Assembly: GCF_947504105.1 (NCBI RefSeq)
Contig: NZ_CANNGP010000013.1
Coordinates: forward strand, 31,752-95,751
Direction of reading: 5' to 3'
DNA: 64,000 nucleotides
DNA from: an uncultured Tateyamaria sp.
GTDB lineage: Bacteria > Pseudomonadota > Alphaproteobacteria > Rhodobacterales > Rhodobacteraceae
Position numbers and translations under genes: made by a program
The notes under the pieces: generated by a model
Databases searched by the model: none
What the model was told of the DNA's origin: nothing
Seen by the model: the letters and a program-made list of their open reading frames with translations, nothing else
In this document: piece by piece, positions 8,434 through 16,787 of the stretch
Layout of the letters: the number at the start of each line of letters is the position of its first letter
Numbering within the stretch: position 1 is the stretch's first letter

Positions 8434-8901
8434 TTACACACCCCGATCGATACGAGCCTGATAACAATTGTTGCGGGCAGACCGCACATGGATATAGGCC
8501 ACATTCGGATCTGCAAAGATGGCCGTTAAACGGGTTTGGATATCAGTCGTGGGCGTGATCGCCCCGGTGCCGTAGACGATGCGGTCGTCTGCCGAATACC
8601 CTTTGATCAAATAGTCGGGCGAGGTGGTCAGAATCTCTGGCAGATCTGTGCCGCCGCCGCGGGGGCAATCATCGGCACAGAGAAAGATCGGGCCCACCTC
8701 GGCATAGGGGTGGGTGCCCTCAAACGGCTTGTGTGCGAGCACTAGCATCTCTTCTCCTGCCGAAATGTCGCACAGGCAATGGCGGCAGGGGTTACCTGCA
8801 CCGTCTGAAATCTTGCGCTCGGGCCGGTTGCCAAAGGCATCCGGGCCGCCTGCGCGGTAGGCTTGGACAGTATCTGTCGGAAGTGCTGTAAAAACCGTCA
8901 T
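8434..8901 (-). CDS. DUF1203 domain-containing protein (copy 2)
   Basis: The 155-residue protein shows the DUF1203 hallmarks: C-R-H-C-L-C near residue 39, a P-Y-A-E-V-G-P-I-F-L-C strand, Y-L-I-K-G-Y near 98, and a C-terminal H-V-R-S-A-R-N-N-C-Y-Q-A-R. The conserved CRHCLC cluster could bind metal, but the family's function is unknown. It is clearly a paralogue of the gene just upstream, of the same length and motif order, and its ATG overlaps that gene's stop by four bases, indicating a tandem duplication in one transcript. Confidence 0.88.
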   Translation of the reverse strand: MTVFTALPTDTVQAYRAGGPDAFGNRPERKISDGAGNPCRHCLCDISAGEEMLVLAHKPFEGTHPYAEVGPIFLCADDCPRGGGTDLPEILTTSPDYLIKGYSADDRIVYGTGAITPTTDIQTRLTAIFADPNVAYIHVRSARNNCYQARIDRGV

Positions 8902-9365
8902 GTGCGATCAATCCTCACCTGGTAGCAGTTATTGCGGCTGGACCGGACGTGGATAAAGGCGACGTCCGAGCGTTGAAAAAGCGCCCGTGCGGCAGGGATC
9001 ATATCGCGTGGAGCAACGATCTGTCCCGTGCCGTAGATGATCCGTTCGTCTACCGAATACCCTTTGATCAGATAGTCGCGCGATGTCGTCATGGCCTGCG
9101 GCAGAGTTCCGTCATCTTGGTGACGCGGACATTGGGCGGCACAGACGAACAGCGGGCCGACCTCTGCATAAGCGTGCAAGTTCTCGAATGGACGATGCGC
9201 AACGATTAGAAATGGTGCGTCTTTGGGAATCAGACAAAGACAGTGCCGACAACGATTGCCGTTCCCGTCCGAGATTGCACGTTCGGGCAATTGGCCATTG
9301 GCATCGGGTTGACCGACACGCCAGCCAGCGACGATATCTGTAGGCAAGGCCTTGAACGAGGGCAT
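8898..9365 (-). CDS. DUF1203 domain-containing protein (copy 1)
   Basis: This is the upstream member of a tandem DUF1203 pair, 155 residues from the ATG at 9365, which follows a good AAAGGAG site. It has the same C-R-H-C-L-C cluster, A-Y-A-E-V-G-P-L-F-V-C strand, Y-L-I-K-G-Y and final V-R-S-S-R-N-N-C-Y-Q-V-R-I as its neighbour. The two copies differ in much of the surface sequence, so the duplication is not recent. Function is unknown. Confidence 0.88.
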   Translation of the reverse strand: MPSFKALPTDIVAGWRVGQPDANGQLPERAISDGNGNRCRHCLCLIPKDAPFLIVAHRPFENLHAYAEVGPLFVCAAQCPRHQDDGTLPQAMTTSRDYLIKGYSVDERIIYGTGQIVAPRDMIPAARALFQRSDVAFIHVRSSRNNCYQVRIDRT

Positions 9366-9494
9366 GATGGAACTCCTTTGCCCGAACTTATGCAGGCGGT
9401 CCCAAACCACGCGACCCGAAAGCTGCGCAACTGTACTGGTCTTGGCTGTGCATCGCTGACGCGTTTGAGGCCACGGCTGTCTTAAAGTGCAGGG

Positions 9495-10295
9495 CTAAAG
9501 ATCAAGCAGCAACGGGCAATGGTCCGAGACCTCCGGATCGTAGACCACGGTGAATTCCCGCACGGCTTCGACATCGTTGATGAGCATGTAATCAGCGAAC
9601 TGACCTGGCTTCTTGTAGTGGGAATTTCTTGTGCCAGCGAAACCTTGTCCTGTCACCAGTTCAACTAGACCGGCATCTGCCAATATCCGCAGCGTTTCAC
9701 TATCAGGCTCGACGTTGAAGTCACCACAAAGAACAATCAGGTCCTCTGGTTCTGTAACTTGCCGTGACAGGTCAAGCAGCCTCCGGGCTTGCTCTGCCCG
9801 TTCCGGTGTGTCCATTTTCCCGCGAAGATCGCGTAGCCCGTGCATGTGCGTGACGCTGACCGAACGGTTATTTTTGTAGTCGTACACACGAATGCCGTGG
9901 GCGCTGCGGGATCGAGGGTGGTCGCCATACCCAACGGGCGAATAACCCTTGTGAACGAAACCCTGAACCTGTCCGATTATCGGAACCGATTTGTGCACAA
10001 AGGTCGCCAATCCCCACTGTGATGGGGTCGATTGGTCTTTGTCCCAAAGGACACCTTGCGCTGCCGGACAAAATACGGCGGTGTGATCGGGCAAGGTTCT
10101 GGCCACATCACGGAAGAAGTTTGCCCGCTGTGGGAGGATATGATCCCCATCTCGGTAGGTCAGCCAGTCTTTTGCGGTAGCGGGGCTATGGACAACCTCC
10201 TGCAAACAGAGGATGTCAGGCGCCGTTTTTTCCACGTAGGGCAAAAGGTCTTCGTGTAGCTTTCCGCCCCAACCATTGAGACACATTATTCGCAT
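9495..10295 (-). CDS. endonuclease/exonuclease/phosphatase family protein
   Basis: The 266-residue protein has the family's metal-dependent phosphodiesterase motifs in order: M-C-L-N-G-W-G at the N-terminus, C-L-Q-E-V near residue 34, the T-H-M-H-G-L strand near 150, C-G-D-F-N-V near 195, and the terminal S-D-H-C-P-L. These are the Asn, Glu, Asp-Asn and Asp-His residues used for Mg-dependent cleavage. Substrates in this superfamily range from abasic DNA to phosphoinositides, so the specific role is open. The ATG at 10295 is chosen because residues before it have no family match. It is divergent from dnaE2. Confidence 0.85.
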   Translation of the reverse strand: MRIMCLNGWGGKLHEDLLPYVEKTAPDILCLQEVVHSPATAKDWLTYRDGDHILPQRANFFRDVARTLPDHTAVFCPAAQGVLWDKDQSTPSQWGLATFVHKSVPIIGQVQGFVHKGYSPVGYGDHPRSRSAHGIRVYDYKNNRSVSVTHMHGLRDLRGKMDTPERAEQARRLLDLSRQVTEPEDLIVLCGDFNVEPDSETLRILADAGLVELVTGQGFAGTRNSHYKKPGQFADYMLINDVEAVREFTVVYDPEVSDHCPLLLDL

Positions 10296-10492
10296 AGCTT
10301 GGTCCTGCAAACCTGGGAAACCCGACATTCGCTGCATTGAAGGAAATCTACAAGTTGGGCGCATTCGAAACCTTGACCGCAAGTGAAGCATGACGGGCCT
10401 GGTACATGTGCGTGATGCGCAACTCAAAATCACATGGCCTTCCGTCCCGGGTGCGGCATGTGTGAGGGTTGGACCTCTTCTATTTCAAATAA

Positions 10493-10507
10493 GAACAAAA
10501 TATGAAT
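10493..10507. promoter_or_regulatory. LexA-like box upstream of dnaE2
   Basis: The sequence GAAC, seven bases, GAAT matches the alphaproteobacterial LexA box (GAAC-N7-GAAC, equivalently GTTC-N7-GTTC on the other strand) at seven of eight fixed positions. It lies 32 bases before the dnaE2 ATG, where an SOS operator would be expected, since dnaE2 is a known LexA target in this class. It is a sequence match only. Confidence 0.5.
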
Positions 10508-10538
10508 ATAGTGGAGGTGTCCGCCCCCCGAATCTGCC

Positions 10539-13517
10539 ATGCCAATGTTCATAGAACTGTCGATCACATCGAACTTCACTTTCCTCACCGGGGCGTCCCA
10601 CCCCGAAGAGTACGTGAACCGCGCTGCCCTTCTGGGGATGGCGGCGTTGGCCATTGCAGATGACAATTCTGTTGCTGGTATCGTGCGGGCGCATACGCAG
10701 GCCAAGATGATCGCGCGGGCCGTGAAGGAAAGACAGGCGTTCGACACGCAGCACGGTCTCATTGGTCCGCCGCAGCCCGATCACCTGCCCAATCCGCCCC
10801 GGGCCCCTTTCACAACGACCCCGCGCCTGATCCCCTCAGCAAGGCTGCTGTTCTCTGACGCGCCTCCGATCACCGTACTGCCATTTGACCGACAAGGTTG
10901 GCGCAGCCTGTGCCGCATTATCTCACGAGGGCGGTTGAGGGCAGAAAAGGGGGAATGCGACCTTCAGCTCCAAGACCTCGAAGAGTTTGCAGAAGGTCTC
11001 CACCTGCTTGTGTGGCCACATGCGCAGGCGGTGCAGGGCGGCGCGGTTGATTGGGTGCACACCGCGAAACGGCTGACGCGCCGCTTTGCCGGAAACATAC
11101 ACGTGCTGATGAGCCCGCGTTATGATGGGCGTGACACGGTTCGCTTTGATCGGCTGGCGGATCAGGCGCGGATGTTGGGGTTGCCCACCCTCGCCTCGGC
11201 TGCCCCCCGTATGCATCACGGCGCACGGCGCAAGCTGGCGGATGTGGTCAGTGCCATCCGTCTCAAGTGCCGCGTCGATGCGCTGGGCCGTGCGGCTCTC
11301 AGCAACGGGGAAGGGCGGCTGCGGAGCGAGGCCGAGATGCTGCGGTTGTTCGTGGGCCACGAAGAGGCGGTGCATCGGGCAGGGCAACTGGCGAACAGCC
11401 TGATCTTTTCGCTTGACCAGTTGCGCTATGAATACCCGTCGGAAATCACCAGGAACGAAACGCCCAGCCAACGGCTGAACCGGCTGGCCTATGAGGGGTT
11501 GAAATGGCGCTATCCCGGCGGGGCGCCAGACAAGGTCAAGACCCTTCTGCGCCATGAACTCGCCCTGATCGCCAAACTAAAATACGAACCCTATTTCCTG
11601 ACCGTCCGCGACATCGTCCACTTTGCGCGCAGCCGTGGCATCCTGTGTCAGGGCCGGGGTTCGGCCGCCAATTCGGTGGTGTGTTATTGCATGGGCATCA
11701 CTTCGGTCAGTCCCGAGATGGGCACGATGGTGTTTGAACGTTTCGTGTCCGAAGCCCGCGATGAGCCGCCTGACATCGATGTCGACTTTGAACACGAACG
11801 GCGTGAAGAGGTGATCCAGCACATTTACGAGCGCTATGGCCGCCACCGCGCGGGCCTGTGCGCTACGGTCGTGCATTACCGCGGCAAGCGTGCCATCCGC
11901 GAGGTGGGCCGTGCCATGGGGTTGACCGAGGATACGATCAGCGCCCTCAGCTCGCAGCTTTGGGGTTTCTTTTCCACCAAGGGGTTGGAGGCGGAACGGA
12001 TGGCCGAGATCGGCCTCGACTTCCGTGACCGCCGCCTGCGGCAGACCATCGAACTGGTCTATGAGATCAACGGCTTCCCCCGGCACCTGTCCCAGCATGT
12101 AGGCGGGTTCATCGTGACCGAGGGGCGGCTGGATGAACTGGTGCCGATCGAAAACGCCACGATGGAGGATCGCACGGTCATTTGCTGGGACAAGGATGAC
12201 ATCGACAGTCTTGGCATCCTGAAGGTGGATGTGCTGAGTCTTGGGATGCTGACCTGCATTCGAAAGGCCTTTGACCTGCTGAAAATGCACCATCAGCAAA
12301 GCTACACCCTTGCCACCCTGCCAAAAGAAGACCCGCGCGTGTACGATATGCTGTGCAAGGCTGACAGCATCGGAGTGTTCCAAGTGGAAAGCCGGGCACA
12401 GATGAACTTTCTGCCCCGAATGCGGCCGCGCAATTTCTATGATTTGGTGATCGAAGTGGCCATCATCCGCCCCGGCCCAATTCAGGGCGATATGGTGCAT
12501 CCTTACATCCGCCGTCGGAACGGGGAAGAGGAGGTGTCCTTTCCTTCGGATGAACTCGGTCAGGTGCTGGGCAAGACGCTGGGCGTGCCGTTGTTTCAGG
12601 AGCAGGCGATGCAGATCGCCATCGTGGGGGCCGGGTTTACCCCCGACCAGGCGGACCGGCTGCGGCGCTCACTTGCTACCTTCAAGAAGCACGGGAGTGT
12701 CAGTGAATTCCGGGCGCTGTTCCTGCATGGCATGCGCAAGAACGGTTATAAGGATGACTTTGCCGAGCGGTGTTTTTCCCAGATCGAAGGGTTCGGCAGC
12801 TATGGCTTTCCCGAAAGCCATGCGGCGAGCTTTGCGCTCTTGGTCTATGCCTCAAGCTGGATCAAATGCCACCATCCGGGCATCTTTGCCTGTGCGCTGC
12901 TGAATGCACAGCCCATGGGGTTCTATGCCCCCGCCCAAATCGTGCGGGATGCACGCGAGCATGGGGTCAAGGTGCATCCCATCTGTGTGAATGCCAGCTA
13001 TTGGGACAACACCATGGAACCTGATGGCAAAGGGGGCTTGGCTCTGCGTTTGGGGTTCCGGCAGCTCAAGGGCATGAGCGAGGAAGATGCCAGCTGGCTG
13101 ACCGGCGCGCGCGGAAACGGCTACCAGTCAGTGCGCGATGTGTGGCGGCGGGCGGGGTTAATGCCCACTGTGATCGTACGATTGGCCGAAGCTGATGCCT
13201 TTGCTGCCGCTGGTATCAATCGCCGTGAGGCGCTTTGGGAGGCCAAGGCGCTTGCCCCTGGACCTGTGTTACCCTTGTTTGCCACGGATCTGGATGGTGA
13301 GGTGGTAGATGAGCCCGCAGCCTTGTTGCCCGAGATGACGCTGGGCGAAAATGTGGTCGAGGATTACGTATCGACGCGCCTGACCCTCAGGGCGCATCCC
13401 GTCGGCCTGCTGCGCCATATCCTAACCCCCGGAGCGGCCCCCATTGGCATGTTGCCGACGACGCAGACTGCGCCGGACCTCTCGAAAACCAGCTTTAGCC
13501 GTGGCAACCCGGATTGA
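10539..13517 (+). CDS. dnaE2: error-prone DNA polymerase DnaE2, C-terminally short
   Basis: The 992-residue protein is a C-family polymerase of the DnaE2 type. The N-terminal PHP domain starts E-L-S-I-T-S-N-F-T-F-L-T-G-A-S-H-P-E-E-Y. The palm holds C-Q-G-R-G-S-A-A-N-S near residue 370 and the catalytic P-D-I-D-V-D-F-E-H-E-R-R-E-E near 410. DnaE2 performs translesion synthesis in SOS mutagenesis, normally with ImuA and ImuB. Here no imuA or imuB is adjacent. The protein stops about 35 residues after the T-R-L-T-L-R-A-H-P-V element, where homologues of about 1080 residues continue with an OB-fold. The last 30 residues look unrelated to the family. The catalytic core appears intact. No strong ribosome site precedes the ATG; a second ATG is at 10545. 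Confidence 0.9.
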   Translation: MPMFIELSITSNFTFLTGASHPEEYVNRAALLGMAALAIADDNSVAGIVRAHTQAKMIARAVKERQAFDTQHGLIGPPQPDHLPNPPRAPFTTTPRLIPSARLLFSDAPPITVLPFDRQGWRSLCRIISRGRLRAEKGECDLQLQDLEEFAEGLHLLVWPHAQAVQGGAVDWVHTAKRLTRRFAGNIHVLMSPRYDGRDTVRFDRLADQARMLGLPTLASAAPRMHHGARRKLADVVSAIRLKCRVDALGRAALSNGEGRLRSEAEMLRLFVGHEEAVHRAGQLANSLIFSLDQLRYEYPSEITRNETPSQRLNRLAYEGLKWRYPGGAPDKVKTLLRHELALIAKLKYEPYFLTVRDIVHFARSRGILCQGRGSAANSVVCYCMGITSVSPEMGTMVFERFVSEARDEPPDIDVDFEHERREEVIQHIYERYGRHRAGLCATVVHYRGKRAIREVGRAMGLTEDTISALSSQLWGFFSTKGLEAERMAEIGLDFRDRRLRQTIELVYEINGFPRHLSQHVGGFIVTEGRLDELVPIENATMEDRTVICWDKDDIDSLGILKVDVLSLGMLTCIRKAFDLLKMHHQQSYTLATLPKEDPRVYDMLCKADSIGVFQVESRAQMNFLPRMRPRNFYDLVIEVAIIRPGPIQGDMVHPYIRRRNGEEEVSFPSDELGQVLGKTLGVPLFQEQAMQIAIVGAGFTPDQADRLRRSLATFKKHGSVSEFRALFLHGMRKNGYKDDFAERCFSQIEGFGSYGFPESHAASFALLVYASSWIKCHHPGIFACALLNAQPMGFYAPAQIVRDAREHGVKVHPICVNASYWDNTMEPDGKGGLALRLGFRQLKGMSEEDASWLTGARGNGYQSVRDVWRRAGLMPTVIVRLAEADAFAAAGINRREALWEAKALAPGPVLPLFATDLDGEVVDEPAALLPEMTLGENVVEDYVSTRLTLRAHPVGLLRHILTPGAAPIGMLPTTQTAPDLSKTSFSRGNPD

Positions 13518-13529
13518 AGGAGCCTTTTT

Positions 13530-13988
13530 GTGACCGCACTTATCCATTACAGGGCGGCATCTGGTACATTTGTGCCGGTGTGGACGCTTGAAATACAGAC
13601 CTTGCCTGAAGACACGGATCGCATCTTGGATGCCGTGATGGTGGTACATCCGTTGGGCTATGGCCGCTATCAACGCAATGCCAGCATCTCGGCCACAGGG
13701 GCAGAGACGGCGCAGCCTGAACCCGGATCGACGACCACAACCCATGCGGACGGGTTCGAGGCGGGTGGGACCGAGACCTATCCCATGGTCGAACTGAAAA
13801 TTTCCATTGAACGCGATGTGGCGGTACTCGAAAAGGTGATGGATGCTGTCATGGAGGTTCATCACTACGAAGAGCCCGTGATTTTCCTGCGCGAGGACTG
13901 GGCGAGCCGTGCGACCTACGATCCAAAAAACGACAATCCAAACAGGTGGTGGAACAACGGGCGTGGTCTGCCTGACCGTGTTGCATGA
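13530..13988 (+). CDS. YqfO/NIF3-like domain protein (CutA/PII-like ferredoxin fold)
   Basis: The 152-residue protein resembles the inserted YqfO-type domain of NIF3 proteins as a stand-alone unit. It has a strand-helix start (W-T-L-E-I-Q-T-L-P-E-D-T-D-R-I), a middle region with a Thr-rich loop, then E-L-K-I-S-I-E-R-D and a helix ending V-H-H-Y-E-E-P-V-I-F-L, matching the H-P-Y-E-E-P element of that domain. The function of stand-alone versions is not known. It begins 12 bases after the dnaE2 stop on the same strand. Confidence 0.55.
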   Translation: MTALIHYRAASGTFVPVWTLEIQTLPEDTDRILDAVMVVHPLGYGRYQRNASISATGAETAQPEPGSTTTTHADGFEAGGTETYPMVELKISIERDVAVLEKVMDAVMEVHHYEEPVIFLREDWASRATYDPKNDNPNRWWNNGRGLPDRVA

Positions 13989-14136
13989 TCCCGGCACTCT
14001 TTTCTGACCCATTTTGCTATGCCGTGCAGAGGAGTCGTCAGGTTTTTCCTGTCGGAAAACAGCTGGAAACCGCATCGGTTTCCGTTTGCCCGCCTCTTGC
14101 CTTTCAAAGCGCCAAAGCCCGCGTTAGAACCAAGCC

Positions 14137-15660
14137 ATGACCGTTGACACCACACCGCCCAAACCCGTTGTTCTGTGTATCCTGGATGGCTGGGGCCTGC
14201 GCGAGGATGAAACAGGTAACGCCCCCAAACTTGCCCGCACCCCCACCGTTGATCGGATCATGGACACGTGTTCGCATGCGACCCTGATCACCCATGGTCC
14301 GGATGTGGGTCTGCCGCGCGGTCAGATGGGCAATTCGGAAGTGGGTCATACCAATATTGGTGCCGGTCGCGTGGTGGCGATGGATCTTGGTCAGATTGAT
14401 CTGGCGATTGAGGATGGCAGCTTTTTTCGCAATCCGCGCCTTGCCGACTGGATTGCCGGGATCAAGGAAGCTGGCGGTCGGGCACACCTGATGGGTGTCC
14501 TGTCAGATGGCGGCGTGCATGGACACATCGACCACATGATCGCCGCGGCCAAGGCCTGTACCGATGCGGGCCTGCCGGTGGTGATCCATGCCATCACCGA
14601 TGGGCGTGATGTGGCCCCAAAATCGGCCCTGACCTATCTGGAGCAGTTACACGATGCGTTGCCTGCAGGTGCGCGGATTGTGACGCTGACGGGCCGCTAT
14701 TTTGCGATGGATCGCGACAACCGTTGGGACCGGGTTGAAACGGCCTTTGCCGCGATGGTGCGGGCCGATGCGCATATTGTTGAGAGCGCTCAGGCGGCGA
14801 TTGAAGCCGCCTATGACGAAGGCAAGACCGATGAATTCATCCCGGCTGCTGTCATGGATGGCTACAAGGGCGCAAAGGATGGCGATGGGCTGTTCTGCCT
14901 GAATTTCCGGGCTGACCGTGCACGCGAGATCTTGGCCGCGCTGGGCGATCCCGGTTTTGACGCCTTTGCGCCCGAAGGTCGCCCCGCGTGGACCGGACTG
15001 ATGGGCATGGCGGATTACTCGGAAGATCACAAAGCCTATATGACCACCGTTTATCCCAAACCCGAGATCGTGAACACGCTGGGCGCGTGGGTGGCCAAGG
15101 CCGGACTGCGCCAGTTCCGGCTGGCCGAGACCGAGAAGTACCCGCATGTGACGTTCTTCCTGAATGGAGGAGAGGAGAAGCCAGAGGATGGAGAGGATCG
15201 TGCGATGCCGAAATCTCCGCCCGTTGCCACCTATGACCTGCAACCCGAGATGTCGTCCGTCGAAGTGACGGACAAGTTCATTGCGGCGATCAAGGACGGC
15301 TATGACCTGATTGTCGTGAACTATGCCAACCCGGATATGGTCGGGCACACCGGCGATCTGGATGCGGCCATTGCGGCGTGTGAAGCGGTGGATACGGGGC
15401 TGGGCCGCGTGTTGCCCGTTCTGGAGAAGGCCGGAGGGGCGATGATCCTGACTGCGGATCATGGCAATTGCGAAACGATGATTGATCCTGACACGGGTGC
15501 TCCGCATACCGCACATACCACGAACCTGGTCCCAGTCGCATTGATCGGTGCAGCAGGTGCGTTGAGGGACGGCAAGTTGGCTGATCTGGCACCGACGATC
15601 TTGCAGCTCATGGGCTTGGGGCAACCGGCTGAGATGACGGGCGTTAGTCTGATCGAATGA
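14137..15660 (+). CDS. gpmI: 2,3-bisphosphoglycerate-independent phosphoglycerate mutase
   Basis: This 507-residue enzyme interconverts 3- and 2-phosphoglycerate in glycolysis and gluconeogenesis using two Mn ions. It has the alkaline-phosphatase-like metal site L-D-G-W-G near residue 19, the phosphoserine nucleophile in M-G-N-S-E-V-G-H near 67, G-G-V-H and T-D-G-R-D in the insert domain, and the C-terminal V-N-Y-A-N-P-D-M-V-G-H-T-G and T-A-D-H-G-N metal ligands. The length is normal. Its stop overlaps the start of the EnvC-like gene as ATGA, the usual gpmI-envC-ctpA arrangement of alphaproteobacteria. Confidence 0.97.
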   Translation: MTVDTTPPKPVVLCILDGWGLREDETGNAPKLARTPTVDRIMDTCSHATLITHGPDVGLPRGQMGNSEVGHTNIGAGRVVAMDLGQIDLAIEDGSFFRNPRLADWIAGIKEAGGRAHLMGVLSDGGVHGHIDHMIAAAKACTDAGLPVVIHAITDGRDVAPKSALTYLEQLHDALPAGARIVTLTGRYFAMDRDNRWDRVETAFAAMVRADAHIVESAQAAIEAAYDEGKTDEFIPAAVMDGYKGAKDGDGLFCLNFRADRAREILAALGDPGFDAFAPEGRPAWTGLMGMADYSEDHKAYMTTVYPKPEIVNTLGAWVAKAGLRQFRLAETEKYPHVTFFLNGGEEKPEDGEDRAMPKSPPVATYDLQPEMSSVEVTDKFIAAIKDGYDLIVVNYANPDMVGHTGDLDAAIAACEAVDTGLGRVLPVLEKAGGAMILTADHGNCETMIDPDTGAPHTAHTTNLVPVALIGAAGALRDGKLADLAPTILQLMGLGQPAEMTGVSLIE

Positions 15661-16781
15661 GAGCGCTGGCCGCAATCCTCCTGTCTTTCTTTGCGCTTCC
15701 ACTTTCAGCGCAGGAGGATGCAGGTAAACTTGCCCGCGACGCTGGCGCGCAGCTTGAGGCCGCTTCTATCCGTTTGTCGGAGGCTGACAGCGCGCGTAAC
15801 CGTGTTCGCGCTTTGACTGATACCGTGCACGCCTATGAATCCGGGCTCGTGGCGATGCGGGCGGGCTTGCGGCGGGCATCGATACGAGAGGCGCAGCTGC
15901 GCGGCCAGCTTCAGGCCCGCGATGAGGAAATCGCGCAGCTTGTTGCCGTTTTGCAGACCTTGACTCCAAACCAGTCGCCCACCGCCTTTCTGCACCCAGG
16001 TGGCCCCAATGGAACAGCGCGCGCGGGGATGCTGCTGGCCGAGTTGACCCCGGCGCTGAACCAGCGTGCAAGCAAGTTGCGACAGAACCTCAGCGACGTG
16101 GAAAGCCTACGCATATTGCAGGAGCAAGCCGCCAAACAGCTACAAACTGGTTTGTCAGAGGTCCAGACAGCGCGTTCTGCTCTGAATCAGGCCATGGCCG
16201 AGCGGACGGACCTGCCGCAACGGTTCACAGAGGATCCGGTGCGGACTGCGATCTTGATCGCGTCGGCCGAAACGTTGGACGCGTTTTCGAGCGGACTGGC
16301 AAGCATCGCCGAGGGGGATGCGGGATGGACACCTCCGCAGATTGATGACCTGATCGGCGAATTCCCAATGCCCGCACGCGGCGTGATCCTGCGGCGCGCC
16401 GGTGAACCGGATGCGGCTGGCATCACCCGCCCCGGTGTTCTGCTGGCGACCCGCCCCGGCACGTTGGTGACGTCACCAACCGCGGCCACATTGCGCTATG
16501 TCGGCCCGCTTTTGGACTTCGGCACGGTCACCATACTTGAGCCACGTCCAGAGACCCTGATCATCCTTGCGGGGATGACAGTCAGCTACGGCAAGACGGG
16601 GCAGATCATCGCAGCCAGCACCCCTTTGGGCCTGATGGGCGGATTTCCGGCACAAAATGGCGCATCAACAGGTGGTGAGGGGGGTGGTGCTGATCGCTCG
16701 GAAACGCTCTATATAGAAGTAAGAGAGAGTAATGTGCCAATGGACCCACTCACGTGGTTCAGCACCGAACAGGATGGATAA
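15657..16781 (+). CDS. EnvC-family murein hydrolase activator (LytM-domain protein)
   Basis: The 374-residue protein has a signal peptide (cleavage near S-A-Q-E at about residue 19), a long coiled-coil region of roughly residues 25-180, and a C-terminal LytM/M23-like domain from about 235. The zinc ligands of active M23 peptidases (HxxxD and HxH) are not seen, as is typical of EnvC, which activates amidases during cell separation instead of cutting peptidoglycan itself. It sits between gpmI and ctpA, coupled to both: ATGA overlap upstream and a six-base gap downstream. Confidence 0.85.
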   Translation: MRALAAILLSFFALPLSAQEDAGKLARDAGAQLEAASIRLSEADSARNRVRALTDTVHAYESGLVAMRAGLRRASIREAQLRGQLQARDEEIAQLVAVLQTLTPNQSPTAFLHPGGPNGTARAGMLLAELTPALNQRASKLRQNLSDVESLRILQEQAAKQLQTGLSEVQTARSALNQAMAERTDLPQRFTEDPVRTAILIASAETLDAFSSGLASIAEGDAGWTPPQIDDLIGEFPMPARGVILRRAGEPDAAGITRPGVLLATRPGTLVTSPTAATLRYVGPLLDFGTVTILEPRPETLIILAGMTVSYGKTGQIIAASTPLGLMGGFPAQNGASTGGEGGGADRSETLYIEVRESNVPMDPLTWFSTEQDG

Positions 16782-16787
16782 GCTGGA

